Origin: Ranitomeya variabilis
Taxonomy: Eukaryota > Chordata > Amphibia > Anura > Dendrobatidae
Assembly: GCF_051348905.1 (NCBI RefSeq)
Contig: NC_135232.1
Span: 846,028,514-846,092,513 of the forward strand
Length of the DNA stretch: 64,000 nucleotides
Reading direction: 5' to 3'
The position numbers were made by a program, and so were the translations under genes. The notes under the pieces are model-generated. The model was not told the origin of the DNA, did no database searches, and was given only the letters and a program-made list of their open reading frames with translations. Below are positions 56,081 through 64,000 of this stretch, piece after piece (positions within the stretch are counted from its first letter, which is position 1; the number at the start of each line of letters is the position of its first letter).

Positions 56081-56689
56081 TCTTTTAAATTTCATCCTAT
56101 CACTTTGTTTAAATTTCAGCTTGTGCTTTAAGTTAAGTTACATGCTTAGTTCACTCATTTGTTATTAAAAAATAAAAATGTTGCTTTTCTTCTAGATAGG
56201 AAAAGATACATTTGAATATGTCCAAACTGAATGCACGATGCTTTGCTTGATTTTGGCATTGTACAGTGATATTAAGCAGGAACATATGTTTCCCATAAAA
56301 AGCAAGCAGAACCAAAGTGAGTTCTACTTTTCTCTGTAGCACATGTGGCATCAACATTATGAAAGACAATAAACATCAGTACTGAGCTGTACGTATGTGA
56401 ATTCAGCTTTGGAGAAAGCTAAATCAATTGCTTGATGTTGCAGCTCCACCTGCTTGTAACTGCACAAGTCTGATAGCTTTTCACTGGGCTGAGTGCTCAA
56501 CACTGCTCTTTCCCATTTTCCTATGCATAGAGTTAAAAAAGAGATGTAACCTGACACCTCATTGTGCTGGCAGTGTTGACTTTGATTTTGAGTTTGCACA
56601 GTGACATAAAGAAAGCAGCATATCTTAGGGTACAGATCAATGAATAGGAAGAGAATCTTAAAAAATGTACAAACTTTTTTCTGGAGAGG

Positions 56690-56762
56690 GCCTGGGTAGC
56701 TCAGTCGGTAGAGCATCAGACTTTTAATCTGAGGGTCCAGGGTTCAAGTCCCTGTTCAGGCG
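56690..56762 (+). tRNA. tRNA-Lys-TTT: tRNA-Lys (UUU), consensus body (copy 84)
   Basis: Consensus body; the 5' flank has private AGATCAATG near 56638. Confidence 0.95.
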
Positions 56763-57371
56763 TCTTTTAAATTTCATCCTATCACTTTGTTTAAATTTCA
56801 GCTTGTGCTTTAAGTTAAGTTACATGCTTAGTTCACTCATTTGTTATTAAAAAATAAAAATGTTGCTTTTCTTCTAGATAGGAAAAGATACATTTGAATA
56901 TGTCCAAACTGAATGCACGATGCTTTGCTTGATTTTGGCATTGTACAGTGATATTAAGCAGGAACATATGTTTCCCATAAAAAGCAAGCAGAACCAAAGT
57001 GAGTTCTACTTTTCTCTGTAGCACATGTGGCATCAACATTATGAAAGACAATAAACATCAGTACTGAGCTGTACGTATGTGAATTCAGCTTTGGAGAAAG
57101 CTAAATCAATTGCTTGATGTTGCAGCTCCACCTGCTTGTAACTGCACAAGTCTGATAGCTTTTCACTGGGCTGAGTGCTCAACACTGCTCTTTCCCATTT
57201 TCCTATGCATAGAGTTAAAAAAGAGATGTAACCTGACACCTCATTGTGCTGGCAGTGTTGACTTTGATTTTGAGTTTGCACAGTGACATAAAGAAAGCAG
57301 CATATCTTAGGGTACAGATCGATGAATAGGAAGAGAATCTTAAAAAATGTACAAACTTTTTTCTGGAGAGG

Positions 57372-57444
57372 GCCTGGGTAGCTCAGTCGGTAGAGCATCA
57401 GACTTTTAATCTGAGGGTCCAGGGTTCAAGTCCCTGTTCAGGCG
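57372..57444 (+). tRNA. tRNA-Lys-TTT: tRNA-Lys (UUU), consensus body (copy 85)
   Basis: Consensus body, TCTTTT, long linker; mate is copy 92. Confidence 0.95.
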
Positions 57445-58057
57445 TCTTTTAAATTTCATCCTATCACTTTGTTTAAATTTCAGCTTGTGCTTTAAGTTAA
57501 GTTACATGCTTAGTTCACTCATTTGTTATTAAAAAATAAAAATGTTGCTTTTCTTCTAGATAGGAAAAGATACATTTGAATATGTCCAAACTGAATGCAC
57601 GATGCTTTGCTTGATTTTGGCATTGTACAGTGATATTAAGCAGGAACATATGTTTCCCATAAAAAGCAAGCAGAACCAAAGTGAGTTCTACTTTTCTCTG
57701 TAGCACATGTGGCATCAACATTATGAAAGACAATAAACATCAGTACTGAGCTGTACGTATGTGAATTCAGCTTTGGAGAAAGCTAAATCAATTGCTTGAT
57801 GTTGCAGCTCCACCTGCTTGTAACTGCACAAGTCTGATAGCTTTTCACTGGGCTGAGTGCTCAACACTGCTCTTTCCCATTTTCCTATGCATAGAGTTAA
57901 AAAAGAGATGTAACCTGACACCTCATTGTGCTGGCAGACAGTGTTGACTTTGATTTTGAGTTTGCACAGTGACATAAAGAAAGCAGCATATCTTAGGGTA
58001 CAGATCGATGAATAGGAAGAGAATCTTAAAAAATGTACAAACTTTTTTCTGGAGAGG

Positions 58058-58130
58058 GCCTGGGTAGCTCAGTCGGTAGAGCATCAGACTTTTAATCTGA
58101 GGGTCCAGGGTTCAAGTCCCTGTTCAGGCG
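58058..58130 (+). tRNA. tRNA-Lys-TTT: tRNA-Lys (UUU), consensus body (copy 86)
   Basis: Consensus body; the unit before it keeps the 4-bp GACA element together with the CAGATCG marker. Mate is copy 93. Confidence 0.95.
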
Positions 58131-58739
58131 TCTTTTAAATTTCATCCTATCACTTTGTTTAAATTTCAGCTTGTGCTTTAAGTTAAGTTACATGCTTAGT
58201 TCACTCATTTGTTATTAAAAAATAAAAATGTTGCTTTTCTTCTAGATAGGAAAAGATACATTTGAATATGTCCAAACTGAATGCACGATGCTTTGCTTGA
58301 TTTTGGCATTGTACAGTGATATTAAGCAGGAACATATGTTTCCCATAAAAAGCAAGCAGAACCAAAGTGAGTTCTACTTTTCTCTGTAGCACATGTGGCA
58401 TCAACATTATGAAAGACAATAAACATCAGTACTGAGCTGTACGTATGTGAATTCAGCTTTGGAGAAAGCTAAATCAATTGCTTGATGTTGCAGCTCCACC
58501 TGCTTGTAACTGCACAAGTCTGATAGCTTTTCACTGGGCTGAGTGCTCAACACTGCTCTTTCCCATTTTCCTATGCATAGAGTTAAAAAAGAGATGTAAC
58601 CTGACACCTCATTGTGCTGGCAGTGTTGACTTTGATTTTGAGTTTGCACAGTGACATAAAGAAAGCAGCATATCTTAGGGTACAGATCGATGAATAGGAA
58701 GAGAATCTTAAAAAATGTACAAACTTTTTTCTGGAGAGG

Positions 58740-58812
58740 GCCTGGGTAGCTCAGTCGGTAGAGCATCAGACTTTTAATCTGAGGGTCCAGGGTTCAAGTC
58801 CCTGTTCAGGCG
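58740..58812 (+). tRNA. tRNA-Lys-TTT: tRNA-Lys (UUU), consensus body (copy 87)
   Basis: Consensus body; lies at the edge of the 7-unit duplication, where the 4-bp indel state differs from that before copy 94. Confidence 0.95.
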
Positions 58813-59421
58813 TCTTTTAAATTTCATCCTATCACTTTGTTTAAATTTCAGCTTGTGCTTTAAGTTAAGTTACATGCTTAGTTCACTCATTTGTTATTAA
58901 AAAATAAAAATGTTGCTTTTCTTCTAGATAGGAAAAGATACATTTGAATATGTCCAAACTGAATGCACGATGCTTTGCTTGATTTTGGCATTGTACAGTG
59001 ATATTAAGCAGGAACATATGTTTCCCATAAAAAGCAAGCAGAACCAAAGTGAGTTCTACTTTTCTCTGTAGCACATGTGGCATCAACATTATGAAAGACA
59101 ATAAACATCAGTACTGAGCTGTACGTATGTGAATTCAGCTTTGGAGAAAGCTAAATCAATTGCTTGATGTTGCAGCTCCACCTGCTTGTAACTGCACAAG
59201 TCTGATAGCTTTTCACTGGGCTGAGTGCTCAACACTGCTCTTTCCCATTTTCCTATGCATAGAGTTAAAAAAGAGATGTAACCTGACACCTCATTGTGCT
59301 GGCAGTGTTGACTTTGATTTTGAGTTTGCACAGTGACATAAAGAAAGCAGCATATCTTAGGGTACAGATCGATGAATAGGAAGAGAATCTTAAAAAATGT
59401 ACAAACTTTTTTCTGGAGAGG

Positions 59422-59494
59422 GCCTGGGTAGCTCAGTCGGTAGAGCATCAGACTTTTAATCTGAGGGTCCAGGGTTCAAGTCCCTGTTCAGGCG
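59422..59494 (+). tRNA. tRNA-Lys-TTT: tRNA-Lys (UUU), consensus body (copy 88)
   Basis: Consensus body, TCTTTC exit, A11-TTGTGGC spacer; duplicate of copy 81. Confidence 0.93.
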
Positions 59495-60107
59495 TCTTTC
59501 AAATTTCATCCTATCACTTTGTTTAAATTTCAGCTTGTACTTTAAGTTAAGTTACATGCTTAGTTCACTCATTTGTTATTAAAAAAAAAAATTGTGGCTT
59601 TTGTTCTAGATAGGAAAATATACATTTGATTATGTCCAAACTGAATGCACGATGCTTTGCTTGATTTTTGCATTGTACAGTGATATTAAGCAGGAACATA
59701 TGTTTCCCATAAAAAGCAAGCAGAACCAAAGTGAGTTCTACTTTTCTCTGTAGCACATGTGGCATCAACATTATGAAAGACAATAAACATCAGTACTGAG
59801 CTGTACGTATGTGAATTCAGCTTTGGAGAAAGCTAAATCAATTGCTTGATGTTGCAGCTCCACCTGCTTGTAACTGCACAAGTCTGATAGCTTTTCACTG
59901 GGCTGAGTGCTCAACACTGCTCTTTCCCATTTTCCTATGCATAGAGTTAAAAAAGAGATGTAACCTGACACCTCATTGTGCTGGCAGACAGTGTTGACTT
60001 TGATTTTGAGTTTGCACAGTGACATAAAGAAAGCAGCATATCTTAGGGTACAGGTCGATGAATAGGAAGAGAATCTTAAAAAATGTACAAACTTTTTTCT
60101 GGAGAGG

Positions 60108-60180
60108 GCCTGGGTATCTCAGTCGGTAGAGCATCAGACTTTTAATCTGAGAGTCCAGGGTTCAAGTCCCTTTTCAGGCG
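60108..60180 (+). tRNA. tRNA-Lys-TTT: tRNA-Lys (UUU), variant T10 + A45 + T65 (copy 89)
   Basis: Duplicate of copy 82; T6 exit and private CCTATAACT in the 3' flank. Confidence 0.65.
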
Positions 60181-60793
60181 TTTTTTAAATTTCATCCTAT
60201 AACTTTGTTTAAATTTCAGCTTGTACTTTAAGTTCAGTTACATGCTTAGTTCACTCATTTGTTATTAAAAAATAAAAATGTTGCTTTTCTTCTAGATAGG
60301 AAAAGATACATTTGAATATGTCCAAACTGAATGCACGATGCTTTGCTTGATTTTGGCATTGTACAGTGATATTAAGCAGGAACATATGTTTCCCATAAAA
60401 AGCAAGCAGAACCAAAGTGAGTTCTACTTTTCTCTGTAGCACATGTGGCATCAACATTATGAAAGACAATAAACATCAGTACTGAGCTGTACGTATGTGA
60501 ATTCAGCTTTGGAGAAAGCTAAATCAATTGCTTGATGTTGCAGCTCCACCTGCTTGTAACTGCACAAGTCTGATAGCTTTTCACTGGGCTGAGTGCTCAA
60601 CACTGCTCTTTCCCATTTTCCTATGCATAGAGTTAAAAAAGAGATGTAACCTGACACCTCATTGTGCTGGCAGACAGTGTTGACTTTGATTTTGAGTTTG
60701 CACAGTGACATAAAGAAAGCAGCATATCTTAGGGTACAGGTCGATGAATAGGAAGAGAATCTTAAAAAATGTACAAACTTTTTTCTGGAAAGG

Positions 60794-60866
60794 GCCTGGG
60801 TAGCTCAGTCGGTAGAGCATCAGACTTTTAATCTGAGGGTCCAGGGTTCAAGTCCCTGTTCAGGCG
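60794..60866 (+). tRNA. tRNA-Lys-TTT: tRNA-Lys (UUU), consensus body (copy 90)
   Basis: Consensus body, GGAAAGG flank; duplicate of copy 83. Confidence 0.95.
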
Positions 60867-61475
60867 TCTTTTAAATTTCATCCTATCACTTTGTTTAAAT
60901 TTCAGCTTGTGCTTTAAGTTAAGTTACATGCTTAGTTCACTCATTTGTTATTAAAAAATAAAAATGTTGCTTTTCTTCTAGATAGGAAAAGATACATTTG
61001 AATATGTCCAAACTGAATGCACGATGCTTTGCTTGATTTTGGCATTGTACAGTGATATTAAGCAGGAACATATGTTTCCCATAAAAAGCAAGCAGAACCA
61101 AAGTGAGTTCTACTTTTCTCTGTAGCACATGTGGCATCAACATTATGAAAGACAATAAACATCAGTACTGAGCTGTACGTATGTGAATTCAGCTTTGGAG
61201 AAAGCTAAATCAATTGCTTGATGTTGCAGCTCCACCTGCTTGTAACTGCACAAGTCTGATAGCTTTTCACTGGGCTGAGTGCTCAACACTGCTCTTTCCC
61301 ATTTTCCTATGCATAGAGTTAAAAAAGAGATGTAACCTGACACCTCATTGTGCTGGCAGTGTTGACTTTGATTTTGAGTTTGCACAGTGACATAAAGAAA
61401 GCAGCATATCTTAGGGTACAGATCGATGAATAGGAAGAGAATCTTAAAAAATGTACAAACTTTTTTCTGGAGAGG

Positions 61476-61548
61476 GCCTGGGTAGCTCAGTCGGTAGAGC
61501 ATCAGACTTTTAATCTGAGGGTCCAGGGTTCAAGTCCCTGTTCAGGCG
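61476..61548 (+). tRNA. tRNA-Lys-TTT: tRNA-Lys (UUU), consensus body (copy 91)
   Basis: Consensus body, TCTTTT; duplicate of copy 84 without its flank change. Confidence 0.95.
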
Positions 61549-62157
61549 TCTTTTAAATTTCATCCTATCACTTTGTTTAAATTTCAGCTTGTGCTTTAAG
61601 TTAAGTTACATGCTTAGTTCACTCATTTGTTATTAAAAAATAAAAATGTTGCTTTTCTTCTAGATAGGAAAAGATACATTTGAATATGTCCAAACTGAAT
61701 GCACGATGCTTTGCTTGATTTTGGCATTGTACAGTGATATTAAGCAGGAACATATGTTTCCCATAAAAAGCAAGCAGAACCAAAGTGAGTTCTACTTTTC
61801 TCTGTAGCACATGTGGCATCAACATTATGAAAGACAATAAACATCAGTACTGAGCTGTACGTATGTGAATTCAGCTTTGGAGAAAGCTAAATCAATTGCT
61901 TGATGTTGCAGCTCCACCTGCTTGTAACTGCACAAGTCTGATAGCTTTTCACTGGGCTGAGTGCTCAACACTGCTCTTTCCCATTTTCCTATGCATAGAG
62001 TTAAAAAAGAGATGTAACCTGACACCTCATTGTGCTGGCAGTGTTGACTTTGATTTTGAGTTTGCACAGTGACATAAAGAAAGCAGCATATCTTAGGGTA
62101 CAGATCGATGAATAGGAAGAGAATCTTAAAAAATGTACAAACTTTTTTCTGGAGAGG

Positions 62158-62230
62158 GCCTGGGTAGCTCAGTCGGTAGAGCATCAGACTTTTAATCTGA
62201 GGGTCCAGGGTTCAAGTCCCTGTTCAGGCG
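62158..62230 (+). tRNA. tRNA-Lys-TTT: tRNA-Lys (UUU), consensus body (copy 92)
   Basis: Consensus body, TCTTTT; duplicate of copy 85. Confidence 0.95.
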
Positions 62231-62843
62231 TCTTTTAAATTTCATCCTATCACTTTGTTTAAATTTCAGCTTGTGCTTTAAGTTAAGTTACATGCTTAGT
62301 TCACTCATTTGTTATTAAAAAATAAAAATGTTGCTTTTCTTCTAGATAGGAAAAGATACATTTGAATATGTCCAAACTGAATGCACGATGCTTTGCTTGA
62401 TTTTGGCATTGTACAGTGATATTAAGCAGGAACATATGTTTCCCATAAAAAGCAAGCAGAACCAAAGTGAGTTCTACTTTTCTCTGTAGCACATGTGGCA
62501 TCAACATTATGAAAGACAATAAACATCAGTACTGAGCTGTACGTATGTGAATTCAGCTTTGGAGAAAGCTAAATCAATTGCTTGATGTTGCAGCTCCACC
62601 TGCTTGTAACTGCACAAGTCTGATAGCTTTTCACTGGGCTGAGTGCTCAACACTGCTCTTTCCCATTTTCCTATGCATAGAGTTAAAAAAGAGATGTAAC
62701 CTGACACCTCATTGTGCTGGCAGACAGTGTTGACTTTGATTTTGAGTTTGCACAGTGACATAAAGAAAGCAGCATATCTTAGGGTACAGATCGATGAATA
62801 GGAAGAGAATCTTAAAAAATGTACAAACTTTTTTCTGGAGAGG

Positions 62844-62916
62844 GCCTGGGTAGCTCAGTCGGTAGAGCATCAGACTTTTAATCTGAGGGTCCAGGGTTCA
62901 AGTCCCTGTTCAGGCG
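62844..62916 (+). tRNA. tRNA-Lys-TTT: tRNA-Lys (UUU), consensus body (copy 93)
   Basis: Consensus body; the following spacer has private GCTCGTTCCC near 63344. Confidence 0.95.
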
Positions 62917-63529
62917 TCTTTTAAATTTCATCCTATCACTTTGTTTAAATTTCAGCTTGTGCTTTAAGTTAAGTTACATGCTTAGTTCACTCATTTGTTA
63001 TTAAAAAATAAAAATGTTGCTTTTCTTCTAGATAGGAAAAGATACATTTGAATATGTCCAAACTGAATGCACGATGCTTTGCTTGATTTTGGCATTGTAC
63101 AGTGATATTAAGCAGGAACATATGTTTCCCATAAAAAGCAAGCAGAACCAAAGTGAGTTCTACTTTTCTCTGTAGCACATGTGGCATCAACATTATGAAA
63201 GACAATAAACATCAGTACTGAGCTGTACGTATGTGAATTCAGCTTTGGAGAAAGCTAAATCAATTGCTTGATGTTGCAGCTCCACCTGCTTGTAACTGCA
63301 CAAGTCTGATAGCTTTTCACTGGGCTGAGTGCTCAACACTGCTCGTTCCCATTTTCCTATGCATAGAGTTAAAAAAGAGATGTAACCTGACACCTCATTG
63401 TGCTGGCAGACAGTGTTGACTTTGATTTTGAGTTTGCACAGTGACATAAAGAAAGCAGCATATCTTAGGGTACAGATCGATGAATAGGAAGAGAATCTTA
63501 AAAAATGTACAAACTTTTTTCTGGAGAGG

Positions 63530-63602
63530 GCCTGGGTAGCTCAGTCGGTAGAGCATCAGACTTTTAATCTGAGGGTCCAGGGTTCAAGTCCCCGTTCAGG
63601 CG
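63530..63602 (+). tRNA. tRNA-Lys-TTT: tRNA-Lys (UUU), T-stem variant C64 (copy 94)
   Basis: Position 64 is C (CCCCG for CCCTG), giving an A50:C64 mismatch in the T-stem. Promoter boxes and TCTTTT are intact. Last complete gene; the spacer after it is cut by the window edge. Confidence 0.85.
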
Positions 63603-64000
63603 TCTTTTAAATTTCATCCTATCACTTTGTTTAAATTTCAGCTTGTGCTTTAAGTTAAGTTACATGCTTAGTTCACTCATTTGTTATTAAAAAATAAAAA
63701 TGTTGCTTTTCTTCTAGATAGGAAAAGATACATTTGAATATGTCCAAACTGAATGCACGATGCTTTGCTTGATTTTGGCATTGTACAGTGATATTAAGCA
63801 GGAACATATGTTTCCCATAAAAAGCAAGCAGAACCAAAGTGAGTTCTACTTTTCTCTGTAGCACATGTGGCATCAACATTATGAAAGACAATAAACATCA
63901 GTACTGAGCTGTACGTATGTGAATTCAGCTTTGGAGAAAGCTAAATCAATTGCTTGATGTTGCAGCTCCACCTGCTTGTAACTGCACAAGTCTGATAGCT

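Larger units (their letters stand above)
1..64000 (+). repeat. Tandem array of about 680-bp units, each with one tRNA-Lys gene
   Basis: The whole window is head-to-tail copies of one unit. There are 94 tRNA genes, all on the + strand, and start-to-start distances are 677, 681, 682 or 686 bp (once 684). Three indels set the length: 9 bp in the 5' linker (GAGAATCTT present or absent), 4 bp in the distal spacer (GGCAGACAGTG or GGCAGTG), and 1 bp after the gene (TTGTTATTA or TTGTATTA). Both window edges fall inside a unit, so the array is longer than shown. Tandem tRNA clusters are known in vertebrates such as Xenopus and zebrafish. The homogeneity implies recent amplification by unequal exchange. 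Confidence 0.98.
54590..64000 (+). repeat. 7-unit tandem duplication, period 4,786 bp
   Basis: Copies 81-87 recur as copies 88-94. Both sets begin with a consensus gene with the TCTTTC exit and a spacer with TTTGTTCTAG and GAAAATATAC, followed by a T10+A45+T65 gene. The match holds from about 54.59 to 58.62 kb against 59.38 to 63.40 kb, then ends at the 4-bp GACA indel. A few point differences (near 56638, 60201 and 63344) show it is a little older than, or less converted than, the 13.6-kb duplication. Confidence 0.85.

Noticed and set aside
1-64000. CRISPR-like or protein-repeat array
   Set aside because: Units are about 680 bp and near-identical throughout, with no short repeats separated by unique spacers; each contains a complete eukaryotic tRNA gene.

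Overview
The window is a single, uninterrupted tandem array of nuclear lysine tRNA genes. It holds 94 complete tRNA genes, all on the + strand, one per repeat unit of about 677-686 bp. It starts and ends in the middle of a unit, so the array runs on past both edges. No protein-coding gene, rRNA, CRISPR array or recognisable transposon was found. The gene body is a 73-nt, intron-less cloverleaf with anticodon UUU, no encoded CCA, and internal A and B boxes. It is nearly identical to vertebrate tRNA-Lys-UUU; the main difference is a compensated U4:A69 pair where mammals have C4:G69. This, with the AT-rich spacers and RNA polymerase III oligo-T exits, points to a vertebrate genome. Fish and amphibians are known for large tandem tRNA clusters, but the species cannot be fixed from the sequence.

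Layout. Each unit has an AT-rich 5' flank with a T6 tract just before the gene, the 73-bp tRNA gene, a short 3' terminator, and a spacer of about 600 bp that is nearly the same in every unit. Unit lengths fall in four main classes (677, 681, 682, 686 bp), set by a 9-bp indel in the 5' linker, a 4-bp indel in the spacer and a 1-bp indel after the gene. From 1.5 to 9 kb the array is a 3-unit higher-order repeat (period 2,058 bp) made largely of variant genes. From 9 to 24.6 kb consensus genes dominate and local 4- and 5-unit repeats appear. From 24.6 to 51.9 kb lie two back-to-back 13,618-bp copies of a 20-unit block. From 49.1 to 54.6 kb a 4-unit block (2,732 bp) is doubled, and from 54.6 kb to the end a 7-unit block (4,786 bp) is doubled.

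Gene variants. By eye, 61 of the 94 copies carry the consensus body. The others fall into lineages: T10 in the A box (13 copies, some also with A45 and T65), A1 (4), discriminator A73 (6), T17 with A52 (3) and single private changes (4). Three copies (10392, 34182, 47800) have anticodon UUA in an otherwise perfect tRNA-Lys body. These are predicted ochre suppressor tRNAs reading the UAA stop codon, and they are the most notable signal in the window. Thirteen copies lack a proximal T4 terminator and should give long 3' trailers if transcribed.

The genes have no pathway relationship beyond supplying the same tRNA. The biology here is array evolution: unequal exchange, gene conversion, and a mutation load that appears concentrated in the tRNA gene itself rather than in the spacer.
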